Source of the DNA: Streptomyces sp. DvalAA-43
Lineage (GTDB): Bacteria > Actinomycetota > Actinomycetes > Streptomycetales > Streptomycetaceae
DNA length: 64,000 nt
Direction: 5' to 3'
Assembly: GCF_900091725.1 (NCBI RefSeq)
Contig: NZ_FMBW01000033.1
Location: 1-64,000 of the forward strand
Under the pieces are notes generated by a model. The model was not told where the DNA came from, ran no database searches, and saw nothing but the letters and a program-made list of their open reading frames with translations. A program made the translations under genes and the position numbers. This document shows, piece after piece, positions 7,904 through 16,369 of this stretch. Position 1 is the stretch's first letter. Each line of letters begins with the position of its first letter.

Positions 7904-8701
7904 TCAGCGGTACGAGGCCCTGGTGCGGATCCGGGAGACGCCGAGCAGTACGAGCAGCGTCGTTCCCATCAGGACCACGGCGACGGCCGCTCCGGTGAAG
8001 AGCGAGCCACGGTCGGTGGCCGCGAAGATCTGCACCGGGAGCGGTGTCCAGTCCGGCGGGTAGAGCATCATCGTGGCGCTCAACTCGCCCATGGACAGCG
8101 CGAAGCAGAGCCCTGCGGCCGCCGTGAGGGACGGCAGCAGGAGCGGCAGCTTGATGCGCCACAGCACGTAACCGGGACGGGCGCCCAGACTGGCCGCCGC
8201 CTGTTCGTACATCGGGTCGAGACGCACTATTGCCGCCGAAACCGACGAATAGGCGAACGCAGTGACAAGAATGGTGTGCGCCAGGATCACGATCCAGCGC
8301 GTCCCGTTCAGCAGCATCGGCGGTTTGCTGAACGCGACGAGCACGGCGAGGCCGACGACGACCGAGGGCACGGCGACCGGCAGCATGAACAGCGCGTCGA
8401 GGAACCTCCTGCCGCGCCTACGCATCGAGGCGGCGGCGAGCGCGGCCCAGGAACCGATGGTCAGGGCGAGCAGGCTGGCGCTGACGGCGGTGATCAGGCT
8501 GGTGGTCAGCGCCTGGAGGGAGTCGCCGCCGGTCGCCGCGGTGTAGTGCTTGGTGGTCGGTCCGGAGGGGAAGGCGCCGGACCAGTTGGTGGTGAACGAC
8601 GCGGCGAGGATGACCAGCAGCGGCACCGCGAACAGCGGGACGAAGAGCACGAAGAACACGGCCCAGGTGGCCCACTTCCCCGTACGGCTATGCACCAACA
8701 C
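7904..8701 (-). CDS. phnV: 2-aminoethylphosphonate ABC transporter permease
   Basis: A 265-residue inner-membrane permease of the binding-protein-dependent type with about six membrane segments. The EAA-type loop is visible as EQAAASLGARPGYVLWRIKLPLLLPSL, which docks to the ATPase. The first segment WAVFFVLFVPLFAVPLLVILAASF is a typical uncleaved anchor. It overlaps the upstream permease gene by 14 bases, so translation is probably coupled. Together with the partner permease and PhnT it forms the heteromeric channel. PhnU/PhnV naming follows order in known PhnSTUV systems; which one is U or V is convention only. Confidence 0.82.
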   Translation of the reverse strand: MLVHSRTGKWATWAVFFVLFVPLFAVPLLVILAASFTTNWSGAFPSGPTTKHYTAATGGDSLQALTTSLITAVSASLLALTIGSWAALAAASMRRRGRRFLDALFMLPVAVPSVVVGLAVLVAFSKPPMLLNGTRWIVILAHTILVTAFAYSSVSAAIVRLDPMYEQAAASLGARPGYVLWRIKLPLLLPSLTAAAGLCFALSMGELSATMMLYPPDWTPLPVQIFAATDRGSLFTGAAVAVVLMGTTLLVLLGVSRIRTRASYR

Positions 8702-9620
8702 GGCGGCTCACCATCCGATACAGGCTGTAGAGACCGACGGAGATCGCGATGTTGACGACGGCGACGACACAGGCCGCCGGGTAGTCGGACTCCAGGATCG
8801 CCTTGCTGTAGACGAGCATCGGCAGGGTCGTGACACCCTTCGCGCCGGTGAAGAGCACGATGCCGAACTCGTTGAGACACATCACCAGGACGAGGCTGCC
8901 GCCCGCGGCGAGCGCGGGGAGCGCCTCGGGGAGGATCACCTGCCGCACGATCCGGGCCGGCCTGGCTCCCAGCGAGGACGCCACCTCCAGCTGCGCGCTG
9001 TCGAGCTGCGAGAACGCGGCGAGCAGCGGGCGCATCACGAAGGGCGTGAAGTAGGTGATCTCGGCGAGCAGTACGCCCCACGGGGTGGTGAGGAAGTCGA
9101 AGGGACCTTTGGATGCCCCGGTGAGGTCCGTCCAGACGCCGTTGGCCAGGCCGACGTTGCCGTAGATGAAGAGCAGGGCGAGCGTGATCAGGAACGACGG
9201 GAAGGAGAGGAAGACGTCGATGAACTTGGCGACCGCCCGGCCGCCGGGGAACGGCACGAACGCGATGACCATGGCCAGGACGAAGCCCAGCACCAGACAG
9301 CCGACCGTGGAGCCGACCGCCAGCCAGACGGTGGTGGTCAGCGCCGAGCGGAACGACTCGGAGGCGAACACATCGCCGTACGGGGCGATCGAGGTGCCGC
9401 CCTCGTCCGGGCTGAAGGACTGCTGGACGACGAGGGCCAGCGGGTAGAGGAAGACGAGGGCGAGGACGGCGACGGGCGGCAGCGCCCAGACGAAGCGGGG
9501 GATCCGGCGGGCCTCGCGGGCGGGGGCCCGCGGGGGCGTCGTCCCGGACGGGCCGGTGCTCCGGTGGGGCTTCTTCGTCGCCGTGATGCCCGGTGCGACG
9601 GGCTGCGCGGTGCTAGCCAT
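8688..9620 (-). CDS. phnU: 2-aminoethylphosphonate ABC transporter permease
   Basis: A 310-residue permease. The ATG at 9620 is chosen because GGAGGGA precedes it; the open frame reaches 9704 but lacks an RBS there. After a Pro/Arg/Ala-rich cytosolic lead the first membrane segment is WALPPVAVLALVFLYPLALVV, followed by about five more. The EAA loop is QLEVASSLGARPARIVRQVILPEALPAL. It overlaps the ATPase gene upstream by 8 bases and phnV downstream by 14 bases, which marks a translationally coupled operon. Family assignment is by the EAA loop, topology and neighbours. Confidence 0.82.
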   Translation of the reverse strand: MASTAQPVAPGITATKKPHRSTGPSGTTPPRAPAREARRIPRFVWALPPVAVLALVFLYPLALVVQQSFSPDEGGTSIAPYGDVFASESFRSALTTTVWLAVGSTVGCLVLGFVLAMVIAFVPFPGGRAVAKFIDVFLSFPSFLITLALLFIYGNVGLANGVWTDLTGASKGPFDFLTTPWGVLLAEITYFTPFVMRPLLAAFSQLDSAQLEVASSLGARPARIVRQVILPEALPALAAGGSLVLVMCLNEFGIVLFTGAKGVTTLPMLVYSKAILESDYPAACVVAVVNIAISVGLYSLYRMVSRRVGA

Positions 9621-10713
9621 CGGTCCCTCCCCCGGCTCCCTCCGCGGCGCCCGCGGGCAGCAGCACCGCGTCCTCGGCCGCGAAGTGCAGGGTGACCCGG
9701 TCACCGAGCGCCGGGGTCTCGCGCAGCTCCTTCAGGTCCGCCTTGACCCGGTGCCCGTCGATGTCGACGTACAGCCGGTGGGTGGAGCCGCGCCACTGGA
9801 CCTCGGTGATGGTGCCGTTCAGGGCGTTGGGTCCGTCGCCGAGGCCGACCAGGTGGGGCCGGACGCAGAGGGTGGCGGTGGCCCCTCGGGAGACCTCGCC
9901 GGTCGGTACGTCGAGTGCGCGTCCGGCGAAGTCGACGGTGTCGGCGCCGTCGGCGACGGTGACCGGCAGCAGGTTCGCGTTGCCGACGAACGAGGCGGTG
10001 AACTCGGTACGGGGGCGGCGGTACAGGTCCTGCGGGGTGCCGCAGTCCTGGAGCCTCGCCTTGTCCATGACCGCGATCCGGTCGGCGAGGGTGAGCGCCT
10101 CGACCTGGTCGTGGGTGACGTACAGGATGGAGACGTCCGGCAGCTCCCGGTGCAGCCGCGCCAGTTCGGCGAGCATTCCGGAGCGCAGCTGGGCGTCGAG
10201 GGCGGAGAGCGGTTCGTCGAGCAGCAGGACGCCGGGCCGGATGGCGAGCGCGCGGGCGATGGCGACGCGCTGCTGCTGGCCGCCGGAGAGTTCGCGCGGG
10301 TAGCGCTTGGCGTAGGCGGCCATGCCGACCATGTCGAGGGCCTCGGCGACCCGCTCCGGGATCCCGTCCTTCGCGACCTTGCGGGCCTTGAGCCCGAAGG
10401 CGACGTTGTCCTGGACCCGCATGTGCGGGAAGAGGGCGTACTGCTGGACGACCATGCCGATGCCGCGCTTGTGCGGCGGCAGCCCGGTGACGTCGCGGTC
10501 GCCGAGGTACACCCGGCCCGAGGCGGGCTGCACGAATCCGGCGACGGCCCGCAGGGCGGTGGTCTTGCCGGACCCGGAGGGGCCGAGCAGGGCCATGACC
10601 TCGCCGGGTTCGACGGTCAGATCGAGCCGGTCGAGGACGGTGTTGCCGCCGTACGCGACGCTGACCTGGTCGAACCTGATTCCGCTGCGGACGGACCGCT
10701 CTCCGCCCGTCAT
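9613..10713 (-). CDS. phnT: 2-aminoethylphosphonate ABC transporter ATP-binding protein
   Basis: A 366-residue ATPase that powers the PhnUV permease. Walker A is LLGPSGSGKTT (about residues 43-53), the Q-loop is VVQQYALFPHM, the signature is ELSGGQQQRVAIARAL, Walker B is VLLLDEPLSALD, and the H-loop is YVTHDQVEAL. After about residue 240 there is a TOBE-type domain (ATLCVRPHLVGL, GTITEVQWRGSTHRLYVDI) as in the spermidine/iron/aminoethylphosphonate group. The start overlaps the stop of the HAD gene by 4 bases (ATGA). Length and domain order are normal for this group. Confidence 0.88.
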   Translation of the reverse strand: MTGGERSVRSGIRFDQVSVAYGGNTVLDRLDLTVEPGEVMALLGPSGSGKTTALRAVAGFVQPASGRVYLGDRDVTGLPPHKRGIGMVVQQYALFPHMRVQDNVAFGLKARKVAKDGIPERVAEALDMVGMAAYAKRYPRELSGGQQQRVAIARALAIRPGVLLLDEPLSALDAQLRSGMLAELARLHRELPDVSILYVTHDQVEALTLADRIAVMDKARLQDCGTPQDLYRRPRTEFTASFVGNANLLPVTVADGADTVDFAGRALDVPTGEVSRGATATLCVRPHLVGLGDGPNALNGTITEVQWRGSTHRLYVDIDGHRVKADLKELRETPALGDRVTLHFAAEDAVLLPAGAAEGAGGGTDG

Positions 10714-11417
10714 GCCTCGGCCCGCGCGATCAGGTCCGGGAGCTCGGCGACCGAGCCGAGCACATGTGTGGCGCCGTGGCGGGTCAGCTGGTCCTTGTCG
10801 TGGGCGCCGGTGAGCACCCCAGCGACGATCCCGGCGCCGGAGCGCACGCCGCTGAGCATGTCGTACGAGGTGTCGCCCGCGACCACGATCTGCTGGACGC
10901 CGTCGACGGCGCCGGTGCGCAGGAACGCGGCGAGGACCATGTCCGGGCAGGGGCGGCCCCGGCCGCCCGCGTCGGCCGGGCAGAGGGTCAGGGCGACCAG
11001 GTCCTGCCAGCCGAGCGCGGCCAGGATGGCGTCCTGAGTGGTGCGGGCGAACCCGGTGGACAGGACCACGGTCCGGCCCTCGCCCTTGAGCCGCTCGATG
11101 GCCTCGCGGGCGCCGGGGATCGGGGCGATGCGGCCGCCGTCCACCAGGCCCCCGTACGCCTCCTCGAAGGCGGTGTTGGCCTGCTGGGCCCGGTCCTCGT
11201 CGCCGAAGAGGTGCCGGAAGACGGAGATCTTGGACTCACCCATGGTGGCGCGGACGTAGTCGAGCTTCTCGGCGTGGTCGGCGGAGCCGGGCTCGACGCC
11301 GAGGCGGCCGGCCGCGGCGGAGAACGCCTGCTCGACGAGGCCGCCGTCGGCGACGGTGGTGCCGGCCATGTCGAGGACGATCAGGTCGTGGGGGTTGTGC
11401 GTGGTCAACTTCTTCAC
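10710..11417 (-). CDS. Phosphonatase-like HAD hydrolase (PhnX-like, C-P bond cleavage)
   Basis: A 235-residue HAD enzyme. The GTG at 11417 overlaps the preceding stop as GTGA, and the 3' end overlaps phnT as ATGA. Motif I is LDMAGTTVADGG: the DxAGT form is the phosphonatase signature rather than DxDxT. The cap has a Lys in TMGESKISVFRHLFGDE, which in phosphonatases forms a Schiff base with the aldehyde. Motif II is VLSTGFAR and the C-terminal motif is VVAGDTSYDML. These features fit the phosphonatase-like family (TIGR03351), known to occur with FAD oxidases and not with PhnW. The expected reaction is phosphonoacetaldehyde, or its hydroxy form, to an aldehyde plus phosphate. Confidence 0.85.
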   Translation of the reverse strand: MKKLTTHNPHDLIVLDMAGTTVADGGLVEQAFSAAAGRLGVEPGSADHAEKLDYVRATMGESKISVFRHLFGDEDRAQQANTAFEEAYGGLVDGGRIAPIPGAREAIERLKGEGRTVVLSTGFARTTQDAILAALGWQDLVALTLCPADAGGRGRPCPDMVLAAFLRTGAVDGVQQIVVAGDTSYDMLSGVRSGAGIVAGVLTGAHDKDQLTRHGATHVLGSVAELPDLIARAEA

Positions 11418-12538
11418 CAGCCCAGTTCGTTGGCGGTCGTTTCGGCGATGGCGGGCGAACAGGTCATGCCCCGGCCGCCCGGTCCGGTGACCAGCCAGAC
11501 GCCGTCCCGTACCTGCTGGCGGTGGACGACCCGGCTGGTGTCGGTGCACTGGGCGTAGACCCCGGCCCACCGGTGGCGGATCCTCGGCAGCGGGCGGCCG
11601 AGGAAGGACTCGACGACGCCGGTGAGGTGCTCGTACGGCTCCTCGACGGTGTCGAAGGAGAAGGGGTGCTCGTACTCGTGGGTGTCGCCGATGGTCAGTC
11701 CGCCGTCGCGGCGCTGCACCATGAGCAGCTGCATGCGGTGTTCAGCGGCCGTGGGGGCTTGGGCCTGCCCGGCGTTGAGGGCGTCCAGCGCCGGGCTCTT
11801 GTAGGCCGGGTAGTAGCGGAAGCTGTCCGCGTCGGCGACGGAGGTGGCGAGCGGCTCGCCGAGCGGGTCGGTCTGCATCATCTGGAGGCGGACGCGGCGC
11901 ACCGGGAGATCGGGGCCGGCCAGTTCGCGGACGAGGCCGCCGAGCCAGGCGCCGGTGGCCAGGATCACCGCGTCGCCGGTGTGGACGTCGCCGTGGTCGT
12001 CGCGGACGGAGGCGGTGCCCACCACTTCGCGGACCTCGCGCCCGCCGAGGAAGGTGTACCGGCCGGACTTCAGCAGCTCCTGCTTCAGGGCGAGCTGGGC
12101 GGTGCGCGGCTCGACCGCGGCGTCCCGCTCGCACCACAGGGCGGCGGCGAAGTCACCGCGCAGCGCGGGGTTGACCGCACGGGCCTCGTCGGCCGTGAGC
12201 AGCTTGTAGCCGCGGGCCGCCGCGTCGGGGCGGGCGACGGCCGCCTCTGCGACGGCGAGCTCCAGCTCGGTGCGGAGCGGGGTGAGCGAGCCGCAGGCCC
12301 GGAAGCCGAGCCCGGGGACCTGTGCCCCGATGCCCTCCCACAGCTCACGGGCGCGCAGCGCGGTCTCCAGCTCCTCGCCCCCGGCCCGGCCGCTGACCCA
12401 TATCTGTCCGAAATTGCGGAGCGATGCTCCGCGCGCCTCGCTCTCGCGCTCGATCTGTACGACCTCGTGGCCGCGGTTCACTGCGTGCCAGGCGTGCATG
12501 GTTCCCACCACGCCGGCTCCTACGACGATGACTCTCAC
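11414..12538 (-). CDS. FAD-dependent amine oxidase/dehydrogenase of phosphonate catabolism
   Basis: A 374-residue flavoenzyme of the D-amino-acid-oxidase fold. The GTG at 12538 is preferred (GAGGAG upstream) and gives the N-terminus VRVIVVGAGVVGTMHAW, a Rossmann FAD motif. RGASLRNFGQIWVSG follows, and the C-terminal FAD block is RHRWAGVYAQCTD...VWLVTGPGGRGMTCSPAIAE. This matches the TIGR03364 oxidoreductases linked to phosphonatase genes; enzymes of this group have been shown to oxidise aminoethylphosphonate derivatives such as N-methyl forms to phosphonoacetaldehyde. It is the first gene of the operon, coupled by a 4-base overlap to the phosphonatase-like gene, so it probably takes the place of the missing PhnW transaminase. 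Exact substrate is unproven. Confidence 0.85.
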   Translation of the reverse strand: MRVIVVGAGVVGTMHAWHAVNRGHEVVQIERESEARGASLRNFGQIWVSGRAGGEELETALRARELWEGIGAQVPGLGFRACGSLTPLRTELELAVAEAAVARPDAAARGYKLLTADEARAVNPALRGDFAAALWCERDAAVEPRTAQLALKQELLKSGRYTFLGGREVREVVGTASVRDDHGDVHTGDAVILATGAWLGGLVRELAGPDLPVRRVRLQMMQTDPLGEPLATSVADADSFRYYPAYKSPALDALNAGQAQAPTAAEHRMQLLMVQRRDGGLTIGDTHEYEHPFSFDTVEEPYEHLTGVVESFLGRPLPRIRHRWAGVYAQCTDTSRVVHRQQVRDGVWLVTGPGGRGMTCSPAIAETTANELGW

Positions 12539-12617
12539 GACGGCTACGCTCCTCGGAGCGGGTGACCCGTACGGATCGGTACGGCAACGGGACGGTGAAC
12601 TGGATCCCAAGGTTGGC

Positions 12618-12630
12618 CTAGACCCGTTAT
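12618..12630 (-). promoter_or_regulatory. 13-bp element in phosphonate operon leader (copy 2)
   Basis: Identical to 6705-6717. It lies 80 bases upstream of the FAD oxidase start and downstream of the GntR gene's stop, in the 177-base promoter region 12539-12715. A second cgttat follows at 12636-12641. Candidate operator or promoter element. Confidence 0.5.
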
Positions 12631-12715
12631 GTTCTCGTTATCTCGATGGGCTCGATGGCCGGGTCGCGGGGGCGGTCGGGGGCAGGAGTCATCGCCATCC
12701 GTACGGTGCGGTCGT

Positions 12716-13486
12716 TCAGTGACCGGCCTGCGGGCCCAGGTGCGCGGTGAAGGAGAACCGGTCGCCGCGGTAGAGGGTCCGTACGCGCTCCAGCGGCTGC
12801 CCGGCCGTGTCGCGCGAGATCCGGTGCATCAGCAGCATGGGCAGCGCGGGCGGCGTACCGATGAGCAGCGCCTCGCGCGGTGTCGCGAGCACCGTCTCGA
12901 TCCGCTCGTCGGCGTCGCCGAAGGGGATCTGGAGCCGGTCGCGGAGGTAGCCGTAGAAGGACGAGTCGGGGTCGAACTCCGTGTCCAGACGGGGCACCCG
13001 GGCGACGGAGACATAGGTGCTCTCCAGCCCGACCCGGTCGTCGTCGGCGAGCAGCACCCTCTCCAGGTGCCAGACCGGGTCGCCGCGCTCCGCCCCGATG
13101 TCGGCGGCGAGCGCCTCGGGGCAGGGGAACCGCTCCAGGCCGATGAGGTGACGGCCCGGCTTGCGGCCCTGGCGGCGTACGCCCTCCGTGTAACTCGCCA
13201 GCGAGAGCGGCTGCTCCAGCTTGGGACCGGCCACGACGGTGCCGCGCCCCTGGCGGGCGAGCCGCCCCTCCAGCAGGAGCTCGCGCAGCGCCTGGCGCAC
13301 CGTCTCGCGCGAGACCTCGTAGCGTTCGGCGAGATCGCGCTCGGTGGGCAGCATGCCACCCTCGCCCAACTCGTCTATGAGAACGGAGACATGGGCCTTG
13401 ACGGCGTAGTACTTGGGGATACGGCCGTGCTCGGGGATGCCGGAACGGATGGGTGCGCCAGGTACCTGGTCGTGCGGGTAGTCCAC
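12716..13486 (-). CDS. GntR family (HutC/UTRA) transcriptional regulator
   Basis: A 256-residue repressor or activator. GTG 13486 gives VDYPHDQVPGAPIRSG, which fits the N-terminus of Streptomyces relatives; ATG 13510 is the alternative, and neither has a clear RBS. The winged helix is at about residues 25-90 (GGMLPTERDLAERYEVSRETVRQALREL, then the wing RQGRGTVV). The UTRA ligand domain follows, with SLASYTEGVRRQGR and the C-terminal MHRISRDTAGQPLERVRTLYRGDRFSF. It lies upstream of the phosphonate operon in the same direction. Regulation of that operon is inferred from position and from the shared GGTCTAG-type elements; relatives also occur in unrelated contexts. Confidence 0.83.
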   Translation of the reverse strand: MDYPHDQVPGAPIRSGIPEHGRIPKYYAVKAHVSVLIDELGEGGMLPTERDLAERYEVSRETVRQALRELLLEGRLARQGRGTVVAGPKLEQPLSLASYTEGVRRQGRKPGRHLIGLERFPCPEALAADIGAERGDPVWHLERVLLADDDRVGLESTYVSVARVPRLDTEFDPDSSFYGYLRDRLQIPFGDADERIETVLATPREALLIGTPPALPMLLMHRISRDTAGQPLERVRTLYRGDRFSFTAHLGPQAGH

Positions 13487-13575
13487 GGCCCGATGGTGGC
13501 AGACGGACATGAACAACGGTGAACGTCCGGGCGCGCAATGGGCGGTTCTGTGGTGGGGCCGGGGTGTGGGGCGGT

Positions 13576-14859
13576 TCAGCCCGGGGGCGGTGCGGGGTGT
13601 GCGCGGCGCAGCCGTCTGGCCTTGACCACCATCGCCCCGCCGCCGATCAGGAGCGTGGTGACGGCGAGGCCGGTCGAGGGGACGGAGCCCGCGCCGGTCG
13701 CGGCCAGCTCCGGGCGGCCGTCCTGTTCCGGGGTCCGGCCGGGATCGGCGGGCCGCCGGGTGTCGTCGGTGGCGGAGGTGCTGGGCCGGGTTCCGTCCGG
13801 CAGGGGATCGCGCGGGGTGTCGCCGGTGTTCCCGGTACCGCCGACCTCGCCGGTGCCTGTGGTCTCACCGGCGTCTGCGGTATCGCCGGTCTCTGTGGGC
13901 TCACCCGTCCCTGTGGTCTCACTGGTCCCTGTGGGCTCACCGGTCTCGCCGCCGTCGCTGTCCTCGACGACGGTGAAGGGGTACTCCTCGGACTCGCCGA
14001 CCCAGGCCCCGTCGTCCTTGCCGCCCGCCGTGCGCTGCCGCTGGACGACGGCGGCGTTGGCGGTGATCCTGCCGGGGCTCGTGTCGGAGGTGAACGCCAT
14101 CCGGACCTGGATGGTGACGGTGCGGCCCGCCGGGACGGTGAAGCCGCCGAAGGTGTCGCCGGCCGTGCCTCCGAAGACGCCGATCTGCTCGTCCTGGTCG
14201 GTGGTCTCCCAGGTGACGCGGTGCTCCGTACCGGGGCGGGCCTGCTCGGAGAAATTCAGCTGGATCTGGTCGGAGGTCAGCTTGCGGTCCTCGTCGGTGA
14301 GGACGAGCACCGGGTGGATGGCCCGGCACGACTCGGTGGTGGTGTTGGTCAGGTCCAGGAACCAGGTTCCGTAGCCGCCGCCGGACGCGTATGTGTCCGG
14401 GCCGCCGTGGATGCGGGTGCTGATGGGGAAGTCCTTCGCCGCCGGATCGCCGCAGGCGGGCTGCTGGTCGGCGGTGGTGGAGCCGGGCGACGAGACCGGG
14501 GTGGCCGAGGAGGCGGCGGAGGCGGGTGTGACGGATGTGCCGCCGAGGACGACGGTCGCGGCGGCCAGCCCGAGTGCGAGTCCGTGCCGGGGGCGCCCGG
14601 TCGGCCCCGGAGGCGAGGCCGAGGGGGAGGGTGCGGCCGAGGCCGCAGGAGGACGTGCGGAGGCGGTGAACACGGGGATGGACGCGGCCGTGACGACGGG
14701 TACGGACGTGGGACTGGCGGTGGGGAAGGACGCCGGGGCCGACGCGCTCACGGGCCTCGCGGTGGGGGCGGGACCGGCGGCGCGGCCGGGCATCGCACCG
14801 AGCACGCGGCCCGGCGCGGAACCGGAAGGCGTGCCGGACGGGGGCGGAGTGGGGGACAT
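13576..14859 (-). CDS. Secreted Thr/Gly-rich cell-surface protein with C-terminal membrane anchor
   Basis: About 427 residues. The ATG at 14859 has GAAGGA upstream; 14871 and 14901 are in-frame alternatives. A long Pro/Ala/Ser-rich lead precedes a hydrophobic segment (GLALGLAAATVVLGG) that may act as a late signal or membrane span. Then comes an all-beta domain starting ACGDPAAKDFPISTRIHGGPDTYASGG. A repeat-like linker of Gly-Thr-Glu (TGEPTGTSETTGTGEPT) leads to ELAATGAGSVPSTGLA, a membrane span and the positive tail KARRLRRAHP. The LAATGA-like stretch before the span is close to the LAxTG motif used by class E sortases, so it could be a sortase substrate. No enzymatic function is visible. 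Confidence 0.7.
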   Translation of the reverse strand: MSPTPPPSGTPSGSAPGRVLGAMPGRAAGPAPTARPVSASAPASFPTASPTSVPVVTAASIPVFTASARPPAASAAPSPSASPPGPTGRPRHGLALGLAAATVVLGGTSVTPASAASSATPVSSPGSTTADQQPACGDPAAKDFPISTRIHGGPDTYASGGGYGTWFLDLTNTTTESCRAIHPVLVLTDEDRKLTSDQIQLNFSEQARPGTEHRVTWETTDQDEQIGVFGGTAGDTFGGFTVPAGRTVTIQVRMAFTSDTSPGRITANAAVVQRQRTAGGKDDGAWVGESEEYPFTVVEDSDGGETGEPTGTSETTGTGEPTETGDTADAGETTGTGEVGGTGNTGDTPRDPLPDGTRPSTSATDDTRRPADPGRTPEQDGRPELAATGAGSVPSTGLAVTTLLIGGGAMVVKARRLRRAHPAPPPG

Positions 14860-15077
14860 CGGGGGGATCATCCTTCGCTGCTCGCGAAACGGTCGGCTCA
14901 CCCCGTGCGCCGGGGTTCACCGGTTCCGGACCGCGACGCTGCCCCGCACACACGAGGCGGCCAACGGCGTGGGGCTCGGCCGACCTGGGGATTCCGGACG
15001 CTGCCACGCACGCGCGAGACGGCCCGCCCCGACATGCCGAGGGGCCGCCCGCCCGGCCGCCGGAATCCAGCCGATCG

Positions 15078-15131
15078 GCCCAGCCGTTCCGCCGCCCCGG
15101 CCTCCTCCGCTGCCCAGCCGTTCCGCCGCCC
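15078..15131. repeat. 20-bp direct repeat in intergenic region
   Basis: gcccagccgttccgccgccc occurs at 15078-15097 and 15112-15131. The surrounding intergenic stretch 14860-15166 also has two similar copies of gacgctgcc-cgcac (about 14935 and 15000), and I see no gene in it. It looks like degenerate duplicated sequence between the ROK stop and the surface-protein promoter. Confidence 0.75.
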
Positions 15132-15166
15132 AGGCCCCCCTGCCACCCCGCGTCCCACGCCGCTGC

Positions 15167-16342
15167 TCACGCCTCCCCGGCACCGCCCGCCCGCCCGAAC
15201 AGCGGGGCCAGGACCAGTTGGGCGGCCCCTTCCGCGACCGGCCGGTCCCCTCCCCCGGCGGCGGCGACCGGCACGTCGGCACCGCCCCGCCCGCCCCGCC
15301 CCGCGCGCTCGTCGAGCACGGCGCGGACGCCCCGTACGTAGGTGTCGGGGTCCGCGGCCACCGTACGGCCGCCCAGCACCACCCGGTCGATGCCGAGCAG
15401 CCCGACGAGGTTGGCGGCGCCGGTCCCCAGCACCCGGGCGGCCTCCGCCGCATCGCCCCGGGCGACCGCGGCGAGGCAGAGCGCCTCGATGCAGCCGCGC
15501 CCCCCGCAGCCGCAGACCGGCCCGTCCAGCTGAACGGTCTGGTGCCCGAACTCACCGGCCCCGGTACGGGCCCCGCGATGCAGCGCCCCGCCGAGGACCA
15601 GCCCGGCACCGAGCCCGGTCCCGAGGTGCAGATACGCGAAGTCGCCGCCGCCCTCCGCCCGCAGGGCGAGCCCGAGGGCGGCGGCGTTGGTGTCCTTGTC
15701 GACGACGACGGGGAGCCCGGTCCGTACGGCCAGCGCGTCCCGCAGCGGATAGCCGTCCCACTGCGGGAACCCGGTGACGCGGTGCAGCACCCCGCCCCGG
15801 TGGTCGAGCGGGCCCGGCACCGCGACTCCGACCCCGAGCACCGGCCGGTCCACCGGCCCCGCGCCCCCGCCCCGTACCGCCGACCCCGCGCCCCCTTCTC
15901 CGGCAGCCGCCACCGCGCCCCCGTCCCGTACCGCCGTCACCGCGTCGGCCGCCGCCGCGAGCACCTCGTCCGCCGGGGCGCCGAGGTCCAGCGGGGCGGT
16001 GCGGCTCCCGGCGACCGCGCCGGACAGGTCGACGAGCACCGCCGTCAGCCCGTCGCGGTCCAGGTGCAGGCCGACCGCGTACCCGGCGTCCGGCACCAGC
16101 CGCAGCACGGTGCGCGGCTTGCCCCCGGTGGAGACCCGGTGGCCCGCCCCGGCCACCAGGCCCTCGGCCCGCAGCCGGGCGGTGATCTTGCTGACGGCCT
16201 GCGGTGTGAGTCCCGTGCGCTCGGCGAGTTCGAGCCTGCTGATGCCGCGTGCGCCCGCCACCCGCAGCAGATCCAGTACCAGCGCCGCGTTGTGGGTGCG
16301 CAGCGCGGGCAGGTTCACACCGCTGTTGCTCCTGTTCACCAC
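15167..16342 (-). CDS. ROK family transcriptional repressor
   Basis: A 391-residue sugar-responsive regulator. An N-terminal winged helix (about residues 20-75: ISRLELAERTGLTPQAVSKITARL with wing GGKPRTVLRL) is fused to a ROK kinase-like domain. That domain has VGVAVPGPL, DKDTNAAALG, HLGTGLGAGLVLGG and the zinc loop CGCGGRGCIEA. The His of GEFGHQT, a conserved ROK zinc ligand, is present. It is divergent from a Gfo/Idh oxidoreductase with 44 bases between the two starts, and a GCAAC/GTTGC palindrome sits in the gap. It probably represses itself and the oxidoreductase gene in response to a sugar or sugar acid. Confidence 0.88.
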   Translation of the reverse strand: MVNRSNSGVNLPALRTHNAALVLDLLRVAGARGISRLELAERTGLTPQAVSKITARLRAEGLVAGAGHRVSTGGKPRTVLRLVPDAGYAVGLHLDRDGLTAVLVDLSGAVAGSRTAPLDLGAPADEVLAAAADAVTAVRDGGAVAAAGEGGAGSAVRGGGAGPVDRPVLGVGVAVPGPLDHRGGVLHRVTGFPQWDGYPLRDALAVRTGLPVVVDKDTNAAALGLALRAEGGGDFAYLHLGTGLGAGLVLGGALHRGARTGAGEFGHQTVQLDGPVCGCGGRGCIEALCLAAVARGDAAEAARVLGTGAANLVGLLGIDRVVLGGRTVAADPDTYVRGVRAVLDERAGRGGRGGADVPVAAAGGGDRPVAEGAAQLVLAPLFGRAGGAGEA

Positions 16343-16369
16343 CCCATTGTCCCGGTCGCTTGCACTATG

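Noticed and set aside
13519..15777. Very long plus-strand frame (752 codons)
   Set aside because: Opposite-strand shadow of the GntR-surface protein-ROK genes; Gly/Arg-rich without domain.
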